Positions 1 to 13,286 of a stretch of 64,000 nt of DNA are shown piece after piece. Location of the stretch: contig NC_023749.2 of the NCBI RefSeq assembly GCF_000499845.2, positions 12,099,298 through 12,163,297 of the forward strand. The letters run 5' to 3'. The notes beneath the pieces were generated by a model, which made no database searches, was not told where the DNA came from, and worked only from the letters and a program-made list of their open reading frames with translations. Positions within the stretch are counted from its first letter, which is position 1. Each line of letters opens with the position of its first letter. The stretch is from Phaseolus vulgaris. Taxonomy: Eukaryota > Streptophyta > Magnoliopsida > Fabales > Fabaceae. The position numbers and the translations under genes were made by a program.

Positions 1-2
1 AA

Positions 3-1034
3 GACAAAGGTGAAGATGCTACTTGGGAGAACTTCAAAGTAAGATTCCTAGAGGAGTATTTTCCTGATAGTGTCAGGTATGCAAAAGAAATTGAACTCAT
101 GCAGTTGGAACAAGGAAATCTTTCGGTCACTGAATATGCTACTAGGTTCAAACACCTAGCTAGATTCTACACCCAGACCATGACTGAGGCTTGGAGATGT
201 AGAAAATTTAAGTTTGGGTTGAAGCAAGAGCTTAAAGAAGTGGTGATTCCTATGTCCATTAGAGATTTCCCTGCTCTAGTGGAGAAAGCAAAACTAGTGG
301 AGAGTTTGAAGAATAGTAGCAGACTTGCTAAGCCTCAAGTGGGAGGACCTTCTAAAAGCATGCCTAAATATGAAGATAGAAAGAAACCTTATTTCAAACC
401 TCAATCTTATAGCAGTGGAAGACCCAGTTCTCAATCACCACCTAGTTTCAAATGTTTTAGATGCGGTGGGCCACATGTTGTTAGATTTTGCCCTCATCCA
501 GTGTCAAATGTGACATGTGATAGATGTCACAGGTATGGTCATGCAACAAAAGACTGTCGTGTCCAAGTGGGAGCTCCAAATTCTGGCGGAGTGCAGCAAG
601 TACAACAAAATACTAATCAAAAACCCAAAGCTGCTGGCAGAGTTTTTGCTATAAGTGGAGCTGAAGCTTCACAGTCTGATAACCTTGTTAGAGGTATTTG
701 TTCTATCCTTGGAACACAGTTATCTTTATTGTTTGATTCTGGGGCAACCCATTCTTTTATATCTTTTGATTGTGCTAAGAAACTTAAGTTGCCAGTCCGA
801 GAATTAGAATTTGAGTTGGTGGTATCTACACCAACAGAAGGTATTATAGTAACTTCTTCCACGTGTGCTGAGTGTCCAGTAATTATAGATGGGCAGAGAT
901 ACAAAATCAACATGATTTGTATACCTCTAAAAGATTTGGAGGTTATATTGGGAATGGATTGGTTGTCTGCTAATCATATCCTTATAGATTGTGGTCGGAA
1001 GAAGTTAATTTTCCCTAAATTAGAAGGAATGTAG
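3..1034 (+). pseudogene. chromovirus gag (partial) and aspartic protease
   Basis: The frame is open from the window edge, so the gag N-terminus is missing. The first part matches a retrotransposon gag domain (WENFKVRFLEEYF near position 45). Two zinc knuckles follow at about 455-560: one C-X2-C-X3-H-X4-C (CFRCGGPHVVRFC) and one C-X2-C-X4-H-X4-C (CDRCHRYGHATKDC). Gag packages the element RNA. The protease follows, with its catalytic DSGATHSF motif near 735-760 and a C-terminal VILGMDWL motif near 950. A TAG at 1032-1034 ends the frame just after the protease, and the same frame resumes after it. The stop therefore truncates the polyprotein before the reverse transcriptase and is not a normal gene end. 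Confidence 0.88.
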
Positions 1035-1088
1035 ATTATCTCAGCTCATAAGTTTGAGAGAGAGATACAAGAAGGTGCAGAATGTTTT

Positions 1089-4061
1089 ATGCTCTTGGCT
1101 TGTTCTATAGTTACTGATAAAGTACAAAAAGATATGTCTGTAGTTCAGGAGTTTATGGATGTATTTCCTTATGAGATTCCTAGACTTCCACCTAAAAGAG
1201 AGATAGAGTTTGCAATAGACTTGATTCCCGGAGCAGGCCCTGTGTCAATTTCTCCATATCGGATGGCACCAGCGGAGTTAGCTGAATTGAAGAAACAACT
1301 AGAAGACTTATTGGAAAAGCAATTCATTTGACCTAGTGTTTCTCCATGGGGAGCTCCAGTGCTTTTAGTGAAGAAGAAAGATGGTTCGTCACGTCTATGC
1401 ATAGATTACAGACAATTAAACAAGTTGACAATAAAGAATAAATATCCTCTTCCTAGAATTGATGACTTAATGGATCAGTTGCATGGGGCAGTTGTCTTTT
1501 CTAAGATAGATCTGCGCTCAGGTTATCACCAAATTTCAGTGAAAGTGGAAGATGTTCAGAAGACTGCTTTTAGATCAAGGTATGGTCACTATGAATTTCT
1601 GGTTATGCCATTTGGGGTGACTAATGCTCCAGCTATTTTCATGGATTATATGAATCGGATATTCAGACCTTTTCTTGATAAGTTTGTGGTAGTGTTCATA
1701 GATGATATCTTGATCTATTCTCGTACAAGGGAAGAACATGCAGAACATCTTAGAACCGTCCTTAACATTTTGAGAGAAAAACAGTTATATGCTAAACTTT
1801 CAAAATGTGACTTCTGGATGTCAGAAATACAATTTTTAGGACATGTCATCTCTGCACAGGGAATATCAGTAGATCCTTCTAAAGTGGAGGTTGTACTTCA
1901 GTGGGAACGTCCTAAAACAGTTACTGAAATTAGAAGCTTTGTCGGGTTAGCAGGATATTACAGAAGATTTATAGAAGGTTTTTCTAAAATAGTGGCCCCT
2001 TTGACCCAATTGACTAGAAAAGATCATCCTTTTGCATGGACTGAACAATGTGAGAGAAGTTTTGAAGAGTTGAAAAGAAGGTTGACTAATGCTCCTGTAT
2101 TGACAATCCCTGATACCAATCAGTCTTTTGAAGTTTTATGTGATGCTTCCTATCAGGGATTGGGTTGTGTTCTGATGCAGAATAAGAAAGTTGTTGCCTA
2201 CGCTTCTCGTCAATTAAAGGTGCATGAAAGAAATTATCCAACTCATGATCTAGAACTGGCATCAGTTGTCTTTGCTTTAAAAATATGGAGACATTTTCTT
2301 TACGGAGTTAGTTTTAATGTGTTTAGTGATCATAAAAGCTTGAAGTATTTGTTTGATCAGAAGGAGTTAAATATGAGGCAAAGGAGATGGATTGAATTTT
2401 TAAAAGACTATGATTTCCAGCTAATATATCATCCTGGGGAGGCAAATGTTGTTGCAGATGCGTTGAGTCGTAAAAAGATACAAATGTCTTCGCTTATGAT
2501 TAGAGAGTTAGCATTGATTGAAGATTTCAGGGGTATGAATTTGGAGGTTTCCATGTCTTCAAATTGCATTAGTTGTAATACCCTTGTTATAACTAATGAA
2601 TTTCTGGAGAAGGTGAAGGAGAAGCAGTTGGAAGATTCAAAATTGAAGAACTTCATGGGCTTATTAAATATTGACAAAGCTAAAGACTTCTCTTTAGGAG
2701 TGGATGGTATTTTGAGATTCAAAAATAGAATATGCATACCAGAGGATAATGAACTAAAGCAAACAGTGTTATCTGAAGGTCATAAAAGCAAACTCAGTTT
2801 ACATCCAGGAATGACCAAGATGTATCAAGATCTCAAGAAGTCTTATTGGTGGCATGGCCTGAAGAATGATGTAGCTAAGTTTGTAGCTGCTTGTTTGACT
2901 TGTCAGAAATCAAAGATTGAACATCAACGACCTGGAGGCATGTTAACTTCGTTAGACATTCCAGTGTGGAAGTGGGATAGTATCTCAATGGATTTTGTTA
3001 CCCACTTACCACGTACTTTGAGGAAGCATGACTCTGTTTGGGTCATAGTGGACAGGTTGACAAAGACGACACACTTCCTACCTATAGACTTGAGAATCTC
3101 TATGCGGAAGTTGGCTCAGATTTACATAGATGAAATAGTCATATTGCATGGTGTACCCTCCAGCATAGTTTCAGATAGAGATCCCAGATTCACCTCCAGA
3201 TTCTGGCAAACGCTTCAAGAAGCTTTGGGGACTAAACTCAGACTTAGTTCAGCATATCATCCTCAGACTGATGGACAATCAGAGAGAACTATCCAGTCGT
3301 TAGAGGATTTGCTTAGGACTTGTGTGTTAGATCATTTGGGCAGTTGGGATGAAATTCTACCTTTGGTAGAGTTCACTTACAATAACAGTTACCAAGCTAG
3401 CATAGGAATGGCTCCTTTCGAGGCATTGTATGGAAGAAAGTGCAGGACACCTCTGTGCTGGTTTCAGGATGGTGAAAGTGTGTTAATTGGACCAGAATTA
3501 ATACAACAAACCAATGAGAAAGTCAAAATGATTCAAGAAAGATTGAAAACATCTCTCAGCAGGCAAAAATCTAATGCAGATCAAAGAAGAAGACCTTTAG
3601 AATTCTCTGCAGGTGAACATGTCTTTTTAAGAGTTACACCATTCAATGGTGTAGGAAGAGCACTAAAATCCAAGAAATTGACTCCTAAGTTCATAGGACC
3701 TTATCAAATTCTCAGGAGAATAGGCCCTGTGGCTTATGAAATTGCTTTGCCTCCTTCTTTAGCTAACATTCACAATATTTTCCATGTATCCCAACTAAGA
3801 AAGTATGTACCTGATCCTAGCCACATTCTAGAGTCTGATTCCATCCAGGTCAAAGAAAATTTGTCGTTTCAAGTGAAGCCAATCAGAATTTTAGATTCAC
3901 AAGTGAAACAACTTCGTGGAAGAAGTATTCCCATGGTGAAAGTATTGTGGGATCTCACCTCTGGAGATTCCACTTGGGAAATTGAAGAGGTGATACGAGC
4001 ATCATACCCTAATCTCTTTCTTGGTAAGTTCATTTTCGAGGACGAAAATTTTTGTAGTTAG
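1089..4061 (+). pseudogene. chromovirus RT, RNase H, integrase and chromodomain
   Basis: This stretch is in the same frame as the gag-protease segment and is interrupted by TGA at 1329-1331. RT starts in the region of IPGAGPVSISPYRMAPAE; the catalytic motif is FIDDILIYS near 1700. RNase H follows (FEVLCDAS near 2135, [14 protein letters not shown] near 2430). The integrase zinc finger lies near 2800-2910 ([16 protein letters not shown]). The catalytic acidic residues are in [16 protein letters not shown] and the glutamate of SERTIQS. The last 50 or so residues ([15 protein letters not shown]) form a chromodomain, which in chromoviruses directs integration towards marked chromatin. The catalytic motifs look intact, so inactivity comes from the stops. 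It ends 7 bases before the LTR. Confidence 0.92.
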
Positions 4062-4067
4062 AGATAA

Positions 4068-5477
4068 TGTAACGACACTTTTTTTTATAAAAAGCAGAAA
4101 GAGTGTGCCCACACTATCACTTTCTTCTTCATTCTTCCAAACCACTTTCTCTCTCTACCAACTTCTCTCTTCTCCCTTCTCTCTTAATTTCTCACTTCAT
4201 ACCTCATCTATTTTAGAATTTGATCATACCACGCTGTAGCAGAGGAGTTAAGGAACATTTCTACCCGATCAGATTTTCAAACAGAGTAAGTTCATTTTTA
4301 CTCTAAATATTCTGTGTTCTCTGTTTTTCCTTAGGATTTAGTCATCAATTTTGGTGGGGTCAGTTGAGAAGTTTAATCCTCTCAACTTATTCTATTATAT
4401 ACTGAATTTTTGTTCTGTTTGGATAATTTGCATTAGGCCCGTAAATCTTGAAGCTTATCTAAACGGTGGGGAATAAAATTCTAAAAGTTGCTTGGAAAGC
4501 AAGCAATTGAGGTAAGGGAAGCTAAATTTATATTTTAATAGAACCCTAGGCTAGAAGATCTGGATGTGGAAGGGACGTGGTCCCAATATTAAATTTCTCT
4601 TGCAGGGATGTCGTGTGTTTATATATATTGGATTGTTTGTTTATATATTATTTAAATTTGTGGAAATATTCGGTTTTGATGATTTAGTATTAAAGTGTTA
4701 TTTTTTTTATGTCAAATAAAATTTTGAATGTTGTGGATCGTATTTGGAATGATATTGTATGATGGAATGGTGTGGAATTGAATTCATACATTTGGGATAA
4801 TGTATGGGCTGATGTTTGATGTGTATTAAGTATTGATGCCTATGTGGTAACAGAGATCTCCAAGCTTCACTGATGATCTAAGTCACATAGACTAAGATAT
4901 CAGGTGGTGAAAAGCTGATGGAGGAGTTCATGCACACCGTGACATATGAGATGCACGACTTGGGTTGTATTGAACTTACCCTGATCCTTTCTGTTGGATT
5001 CGCTGGTAATCTTTGGATCAGGTGTTAGTCTCTGGTAGGACTTACTTAATACGGGTCTTCCGGAAGACGTTGTTTGTTGAATATCTTGAATGTGGAGATC
5101 CATGTGAGATCTATGTGATTGTTTTAATGTTGGGATTTGAAGAAGAAAGTTGAATAATTTGAGAAATTGATCATGTAACTTGGTTTTCTCTTTTGATTTA
5201 ATTGCGTATATTATAAAATTCTATTTTCACTAGCTTACCCTTGCTTTTCTTGCTGTATTTGAACTGCGATGACTGTACTACGTACACGAGGATGACCTTA
5301 CAGGTGTCTGAGGATCAGAAGAGTTTTAAGGCGTTGATTGAGAAACTTATATTGTAAATATTTGTATTTCTATATGTCCTAATCACGTATTAGGAATATT
5401 TTGAAAAACTGTAAGCTTGTATAGAAATATGTAGAACCGGTATTGTAATAGTTATATGTAAATTATGGGTTGTTAGA
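4068..5477 (+). repeat. 3' LTR of the chromovirus (about 1.4 kb)
   Basis: It begins TGTAACGACAC, the usual start of Tekay-type LTRs, just after the polyprotein stop. It ends near GGGTTGTTAGA, which is close to the reverse complement of the start, so the terminal CA seems mutated. With no 5' LTR in the window, neither LTR identity nor a target duplication can be checked. The right boundary is approximate. Confidence 0.65.
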
Positions 5478-7737
5478 ATATACGTATATATGTACACATA
5501 TATAATTAAAATAAAATAAAGACTTAAACAAAAACTAAAAATATATTCAAACAAACTAAAAGTCAAGTAAATTTTTTCAAAGGACCAAAATTAAAACACT
5601 ACCATGTTTCATGAATAAAAACGTATCTAAACATTTATGTAAAAGTAATATAGAATCTCTATAAGATTTTTACTTAATCCTTACTTTAATATTACACATT
5701 CATTTACTTGGCTATCTAACTTTTTTTTCCAAAACCTCTTTATTATTAGAGCATACTTATTCTATGATATTTTAATTTAACGTTTTTTGGATTCCATTGA
5801 GTGACATCACTTTAAGACTTTTACATTTTTTACTCAAATTGAAGAATCTAATTGTTAAGACTTACACTCTCATATTAATATTTTATTTGCTTGTTGACAT
5901 AAGCATATATTTCTAAGATAAAAAGCAATTTTATATTCTTACGACTTATGTTGTTTAAGATTATAAATTTTTTTTTTTATATCATATCAACATACTCAAA
6001 TAGAAAGATGTTATAAAACTCAAGTCTTACTTTTATATATGTAATAAACTCTAACTATCACATTATACTTGCATTTAAAAAAATCTCAATCATTGAACTT
6101 TAAAGTTAAGTTAGATTTTCATTTTCTTAAGGTCTATAGAAAAGAGTGTGAATTGTCCCAATGACGAAATCAATACCCAGGGTACCAGAATAACACATTA
6201 GTATTTGTACAATACATCAATATAATACACACTATATAGGGATATTGAATAATGCATGTATAAAATAATGGATTTATAGTGATTAAATTTGAATGAGTGA
6301 ATTTTACATTAGATTACAATTGAAAAAAAATATTATTGAAATATAAACTTTATATAAAAAAAGATAAAATAATTTTAAAATTATATTATATCATGATTTA
6401 AATTGTGTCTTTTGATTATTAATTTGATGTAAAGTAATATTTTTCCAATTTGAATTAAGGGTTTGTGTGAATATTTTTAGTTGAATTTTTTAATGGCCGG
6501 CAACTAACAACCTAAGCATAAACTGGGAATAATTAGGAGTATTATCCATCAAGTTCTAATCACGAATCTTTTGGGACGGCGAAAAAGGTGCTTAATTAGT
6601 TTTGGATTGGACCACATACTCTTTTCACTACCTCTTTCTATTCTATAACACCAATTTTCGTACCACAATCTAATTCTATATTTTGAAAGTGTCAAGTTCC
6701 ACCCATCAACTACTCAACTAATATATTTTGTAACCGTCATTAAATATATATGATAAGATTGATCAACTAAAACAAAACAAAGATAATATATTTAGATGTT
6801 AACAAAAAAAACTATTTATTATAATTGATATCACATTATACTTTTTAGATGGTGTTTGAAAATATAATATCCAAATAGTATTTGTCACTTACGAGAAAAT
6901 GTAGTTAAATATACATAAAAAAAATACATTGTATTCATAATTCTGTATAACAGTTTTACTTTCACATGCATTTTTACTATTAATGCAGTATTATTTGTTC
7001 TTGCTAAAGATGGTAAAATGAGTATCAGTTGGTAAAAACGGATAGGATAGGATAATTAATTCGTTTTTCTTCTACAATTTTTTTTCCATATTATATATAT
7101 ATATATTAAAATTATAATTGTAATTTTTTTCTAATATAATCTAATAGTTAATTTAATTATATTTTAAAAGATAATATTTATATTATTTTTTATTATACAC
7201 AATTTATTAATAACACCAAGATATAAGATAAAAATTCATATATATATATATATATATATATATCATGTACATATATATTTTTCTTATTAGACAGAAGTTA
7301 TATTCATTAAAAAAAATTATTAAATAGAAATTATCTTTAAAAATTGAAAAATATTAGTTATTGTATTGACTAAATTAAATATTATTTTAGAGACTAAAAA
7401 AATTATTGATATTTAAATTAGTTTATATTATTGATAAATAGTTTTTAAATTGGTATCTAATTAGTTAAAAATTTTATTGATAAATAGTTTTTAAGTAGTG
7501 ATTTACAATTTTTTTTTATTGTTAATACATTGATATTATAGTAGGAAATACATTGATTAAAAGGTTGACGTGGATGGTGAGTGAGAGATAAAAAGTGGCT
7601 ATAATTGTTCCTTGTAAGATGATCTAGGCTTTTATATTTTTATTCCAATAGAGAATGAATTTGAAAAGTTTGCTACTTCCATTTATTTAAATTAATATTT
7701 TTATTTTTATAATGTACACTAATGAGAAATTCATTTT
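5478..7737. other. AT-rich intergenic DNA
   Basis: No coding frame, RNA gene or clear transposon end was recognised. It is rich in A/T runs and holds a short TA-dinucleotide tract at about 7237-7263. Confidence 0.5.
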
Positions 7738-7809
7738 TACATTAAGGTGTTATATCGTTTGAAATCATTATAAAATAAAAATCGTTTGTAAAATTAAAAA
7801 TTCTTGAAA

Positions 7810-8525
7810 AGATATTACATCGATTACACAAGTAATTGGTGTAAAATATGAACTCAAACATATATCATATCGGTTGTATATGTTATGTAGATTCATGTCC
7901 TCGCTTTTGTTCTTAAACTCTTCTGCATTGTTTCTTCTTCTTTTCTTTATCTTGTATTTCATCTCCACCACTTCAAGTCCACATATCGCGTAGTTTTACA
8001 TTTCATCTCCATTGCTACAAGTTACACTCTTTGCTTCATCTTCGCTACTACAACACTACAAGCCTTAGTTGTTGTAATACAACAAGTCATATCGTCACCT
8101 TCGTAGTTCTTTGCGAGCTTTTCTTCTTTATTGCCTCGTATATAATGTTCACGTCTATCAAATTGTTTCCACAATTTCATTGTAGACCCTCTTCCTCTAG
8201 ACTACATTTTTTTCACCGTAGTTGTTCATCTTGTCATTGTGAAGCAAACCACCCAAATTCTTGGTTAGTAATTTCTTTTGCATAAATTTTCATATTCTTT
8301 AGTGTGCAGATATATTACATAAGTTATAATTTATAACCAATGTAATAAGTCCTTTTCAACATTTTCTATTTTGCTTTTATCAAGAGTTGCAACATTGGTT
8401 AATATTCATAACCATTGTAATATGTGCATATATTATATCAGTTTTTAACCGATGTAGAACATATTCCTTTTTTTTATATTGGTGGAAACTACATCAATTT
8501 TATAACCGATGTAAAATATAAAAAT
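7810..8525. repeat. inverted ACATCG(A/G)TT / AACCGATGT motif cluster
   Basis: Short motifs of the type ACATCGATT, CATATCGGTT, ACATTGGTT and AACCGATGTA recur in both orientations at about 7812, 7866, 8335, 8392, 8438 and 8508. Clusters of short repeats in both orientations are typical of subterminal regions of CACTA-type DNA transposons. No terminal inverted repeat or transposase was found here, so class assignment is an inference. Confidence 0.4.
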
Positions 8526-8989
8526 AACTAATGTTAAGAGTTTTTTTTTTCTAGTACATGTGTAATAGATAAAAATGAAGAAGTGAAAAAAAAGATATTG
8601 TGTACAATAATATAATATTAAAGCAAAATAATACATATATATCATGTCGCCTTTATAATTTCATCAATATATTTCATATTATTTTATATATAAATATTTA
8701 AATTAGTTTTGCAGTGACTAGTAAAATATAAATAAGATTTATCATGATTAATAAAATAATACAAGATTATTTCATCTTGAGTAATATTTATCCATTTGAA
8801 TCCCCAAAGTCAAACATCCAACTACAATGCCATCAAATCTTTAATTTTTTAATGATCTTATTATTCTTTCAAAATTTTAGACTATTTATATCATAGTTAT
8901 GTTTCAATTCAAGAAGAATAACAAATATTAAAAATTAAGAAATATAGGTATATTAGTTATGTGGATAAAAAGATTAAATAAGATGGGTT

Positions 8990-9320
8990 TGAAACAACTC
9001 ACCAAGTAATAATAATTAACTAATAAATAAAATAGGGGGGAAACCTCATTAAAAAAAATATAATTATAAAATAAACAAATAAATATAAATAAGGTAAGAT
9101 TATGGCACTCATTAAACAAAAAAAAGATGGATATAAAATTAACAAATAAATAAAATGATAATTGAGTGATCTTACTAATCAATGATACTTGTAAAACTGA
9201 TAAATAATAAAAGAAATGGAGTTAGAAATACCTTATTGGCAAAAAAACAATTATAAAATTGACAAATAAAGAAATAAGATGTGGTTAAAGATATCTCACT
9301 GACCAAAAATAATTATAATA
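8990..9320. repeat. imperfect tandem repeat, AT-rich
   Basis: A unit of roughly 65-75 bases recurs about four times with much divergence. It contains AAATTGACAAATAAA-like and ACCTCATT / ATCTCACTGACCAAAAA-like segments. No function is suggested. Confidence 0.35.
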
Positions 9321-10620
9321 GCACTACACATATCTCATTTCCTCACCTTTGTAATGGTAGTTAAAGCACTAGAATTTTACTAATTTACTAATAGTGTTTC
9401 TCTTAATTTTCTATAGTATATTTACCTTTATTTTTTTTTCTCTCACTCTTGTATATTGTGTTTGGATTGAGGTAGAATTTGTGGGGGACAAGAGGAAGTG
9501 GATTAGCGAGGATGTGAGAATGTGTAAGGTTGTTTGGATTGAGGGGTGATATAATGAATTTATGAGAATGATTTATTGAAATTTGTGAGTGATGTGATAG
9601 TTAAGAGATAATTTAAAAATTATTTTAGAAGTGTAAAATACAAGTTTACAAATTTATCCTTGTTATTAAAACTCATTTTAATAATGGATTATAGTAATTT
9701 TTTGTGTGTAGGTTTGAGTTAATTATTATTTTTAATATATAATATTCATAATTACTGTTATTTTTTAATAAAAAAGAATTTTTTGTTAAATTTATTAAAT
9801 ATATTAAAATTTATGAAAATAATATTTATTATTATATACATTTATTATTTTATATAACTATATATTTTGTTGATATTATAATTTTATTTTTTTATTTTTA
9901 TTATTTATAGTTATAGGTTGTTATTAATAGTATAGTTAAATGTTATTGAAATTATTAAATAAATTTATCTAATATTTAAATTCTTATATTGTATAATAAA
10001 TATTTTGAATAATTTATATATTTTTAAAAAATGTACAATTTAAAATAGTAGCACGATAAAATTCACAATTTTCATAAATATTACGAAATATTGACTAACA
10101 ACATTAAAAAATTTATATTTTATTTTTATGTATAATTTTTTTATTTCAATTTGTATCCAATAAAATAAAGAAAATAAAATAACAATTTCTCCTTATCATT
10201 AATAAACATTGGATGAACATGAAATAGTTGGTTAAAAATGGTATTTCTTATTTATTTACATTGTTATAATTTAAATTATTATATCATTAACATTATTGTA
10301 TATATTTGTTAAGAAATCATTATTATATATTTATTAATTATGTATTTTCTCGTGTACAGAAAAAGAAGGCATGATAAAATTTTGTTAAACTGAATTGTCC
10401 TCTTTATCTTTATGAATTCGATTTCATAGCATACAACAAATAAAAGTTATTAAAACATATCAAAAGAATTTGATGGTAAGAAAACAAAAATAGTTTGAGC
10501 AAGCCGAAATCTGATTCATAAATTCATTTCACTTCGAAAATTAAAATGTGGTTTTCTAGTAAAAATGGGCTTGGCCCAACACGTTCATAAAAAATGAAAG
10601 GCGTTTTCTTCCTGCACTTT
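9321..10620. other. AT-rich intergenic DNA
   Basis: Very AT-rich with no supported gene. The phrase GTTTGGATTGAGG occurs twice (about 9459 and 9532), the kind of short direct repeat left by small DNA transposons, but no ends could be placed. Confidence 0.4.
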
Positions 10621-10621
10621 C

Positions 10622-12046
10622 ACAGTTTCTTCCTGCACCTCCATCATTCTTTTAACTCCAAAAGTACCCTTCAGAATAAATGCTGGGTTTGTTTTTTTCA
10701 TTTGAAAATTTTATAATATGTAGATTTGTATTTTGAATTGTAGAGTTCATAAAGTATTTTTCATTGGTATAATAGACTTCCATCTAGTCTGTTCTTAGAA
10801 TTCTTTATGAATAGGTATAGTCTACCTATGTATCGTTTTTGTTAACATGTGAGTTTTGGTCTTGTCCCCCCATATTTTTGTATTTTTTTTTTCTTAATAA
10901 TACTTTTTTCATGTGATGACAGATGATTGTTGTTACTTTAGGTGTCAGCCTAGCTGAGATGTCAAGTTGCATAGTGATGCTTAACATGAAAACTTTTATA
11001 AAAAAAAATTATATAATTCAAAAAAGATAAATTATTTTTTTTACAAAAAGTATGGAGGAAAAAAAAGATATGAATGAAGGTGGAGAAAGAAAATAACAAC
11101 AGAAAGTTAACTGGAGTCTATCCAATCTTCACGGGTAGCCCAAAGCCCAAATCAATATATTATAACAAAAAAGTAAGAGAAAAGAAAAGAAAAAAGAAAG
11201 CTTCATGGAAATTGCTTCATATTCATTAAGGAAAGTATGATCAATATCTTTGTGGGTGTGTGAACAATGAATAATACTGATTATTTTTTATTTATTTTTT
11301 TAAGAACCATGTTGCAAAAAAACATAAATATATTTTAATTTTCAACATTTTCTCCTTTTAAAAGATTTTCAGTTCCCTCTTGTATGATCTAACGCTATTT
11401 ATAGACTCAAATTGTTTGAGAGTAAAAAAGTGTTTTTTAACTGAAGAAGAACTTCATACAATATCAGCATTGGGTGAAATTTGATATAGGAAATTAGATG
11501 AATATAGAAGTAAAAGAACATTTGAGATGAAAAAATTGGTGAAAATAGCCTTTGTAAAATATAGGGTTTTTATAGTTGGTATCAGTTTTTTTTTATGCAA
11601 AAGGCCTTAAATGGACAAATAAAGGGATGTTTCTTCCTATATAATTTCATACCTTTGGTATCCATTCTCTTTTAAAATACCAAAAATACCTTTTTATTTT
11701 AAAATGAATGAACTAGAAAACTCTAGATTATAGGAAATATATTTCGGATTTATAATGTAGAATGAGTTAAACAATACATTCGAAATTATAAAATCAAAAG
11801 GTAATTCTTGGATCATAGAATCTGGAAGATATTATTCAAGAATATCTTTTGGATTTTATAATCCAAAATTATTTTTTTAAAGAAATACACATCTGAAAGG
11901 TATTTTCAATACAATTCAGGAGGTGTGTAAATAGGAAAAAATACATTTTTAGATTATAGAATCATGTATTTTCTTAAGAATAAAATGATTTTTTGTCTGA
12001 CCTATGAGAGTGCTAGAAGAATTATGGAGATGTAGGAAGAAACAGT
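10622..12046. mobile_element. possible DNA transposon with about 32-base inverted ends
   Basis: The left arm (10622-10653, CAGTTTCTTCCTGCACCTCC) and the right arm (12015-12046, read as reverse complement CTGTTTCTTCCTACATCTCC) agree at about 27 of 32 positions. The interior has several inverted copies of a GGATTATAATCC-like motif near 11720-11980 and a LINE tail. No transposase ORF is present, and no target-site duplication was established. It may be a non-autonomous element or a remnant. Confidence 0.4.
10735..11010 (+). pseudogene. 5'-truncated LINE 3' end
   Basis: This segment matches, in inverted orientation, the sequence at about 25990-26240. There it directly follows an RNase H-like coding remnant of a plant L1-type LINE. 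Shared landmarks are a CTTCCATCTAGTCTG block, GGTATAGTCTACCTATG, CTTGTCCCCCCATA and a TCATGTGATGAC block. An A-rich stretch at about 11001-11010 would be the tail. Only the 3' terminal part survives, the usual result of incomplete reverse transcription. Confidence 0.55.
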
Positions 12047-13286
12047 CCAAATAAAGCTTGATGAGAGAAAAAGAAAATAAATAAAAATTGGTCTGGTCCA
12101 AAATTGTAACAAGCAAAACAACTCCAGTTTTTGTTTTATTAAAAACAATTTAGTTAAATTAGAAAAAAAAAGGTTTACATCCTTTTTAATAATTATAAAA
12201 AAATTATTTATTTATTAAATAAACCGATATAAAAATCTAAAATAAAATGCACAAATTCTAGTAAAAGTAATATTTTGAATTAATATAAGTATAGAGAAAG
12301 AAAATAGAAAAAAATCAAATAATATTAACTTATTATTTATTTTATATATGTAAATTAGTAATAAAAATATAAATTGGATTTCTATAGGAACTTAAATAAT
12401 TTATTTAAAAAATTTACCTATGTTGTATTTTGTGTGTTTAGAAAGAAAAAAAGAGGAGTTAAATGTAAAAATTTTAAAAGAGACATTTTTTACTACTTCC
12501 TTAACCTTGAATTTGGACAAGTAATTTTACCAATAAAATTAAAATATATGACATTTGAATTATTTTTAATAGATTTTTTTTTTTAATTTCCCAAACACCT
12601 CATTTTGATAAAAATAATTCTCATGTATTCCAGTTTCCTTATTTAGATAAAATAATTGACTTTGTAACCTATTTTTCTTAAAACTTAAAACTTTAATATT
12701 AAACTTTGCAAAAATACATATTAGTGAAGTCTTAAATATTTCAGAAAAAAACATTAATATAGATATATTTAAATAATTTAATTTTTAATGTTATCTAATA
12801 GTTAATAATTTAAAAAAATTCAAAATTGAATCAAATTTAATAGTTACAAAATATTTTTAATATATTTAATAATTAAAAATATAATTATTTGTGTCTAAAA
12901 ATATATTTAATTTAATATTTGTGTGTGTGTATTTTCTTTTTTTGCAGAGGAATTTTTTTGCAGCAGAGATTGTGTGTGCTTTTGAATAAAAAGAGATAAT
13001 GAGCACAATGAATAAGAAAGGTATCACCACTGTGATTGTCACTACTTGTGCTTCTAGCTTTCTGCTCTATTTTTCTGACACATGAAAGCATCAAGAATAA
13101 TAATATAAATTAATTTGAATATTGTATTGTTATTATTAATATATCAACCAATAATTTTTCACTTGATTGCAGCTACTGTAATATTATAATAAACATAAGT
13201 ATGAATGGAATATAAATCAATGATAAATGATCTTAATGTAATTTTTAAAGTAATGTATCTTAAACAGTTCCTTTTGGAATTAAGAA
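12047..13286. other. AT-rich intergenic DNA, 3' flank of the LEA_2 gene
   Basis: No supported gene. The last few hundred bases before 13287 would hold the 3' untranslated region of the leftward LEA_2 gene. Its polyadenylation site cannot be fixed from sequence alone. Confidence 0.45.

Larger units (their letters stand above)
1..5477 (+). mobile_element. Ty3/gypsy chromovirus (Tekay/Del-like), 3' part
   Basis: The internal region (gag, protease, RT, RNase H, integrase, chromodomain) reads rightwards from the window edge and is followed by one LTR. The 5' LTR and the start of gag lie outside the window. The domain order, with integrase after RNase H and a C-terminal chromodomain, identifies a Ty3/gypsy chromovirus. 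Two in-frame stop codons (1032-1034 and 1329-1331) break the single polyprotein frame, so this copy is not autonomous. The 3' end is set by the LTR terminal inverted repeat described below. Confidence 0.9.

Noticed and set aside
8928..9182. 84-codon minus-strand frame rich in F, I, N and Y
   Set aside because: Composition is that of AT-rich repeats; no domain or codon signal.
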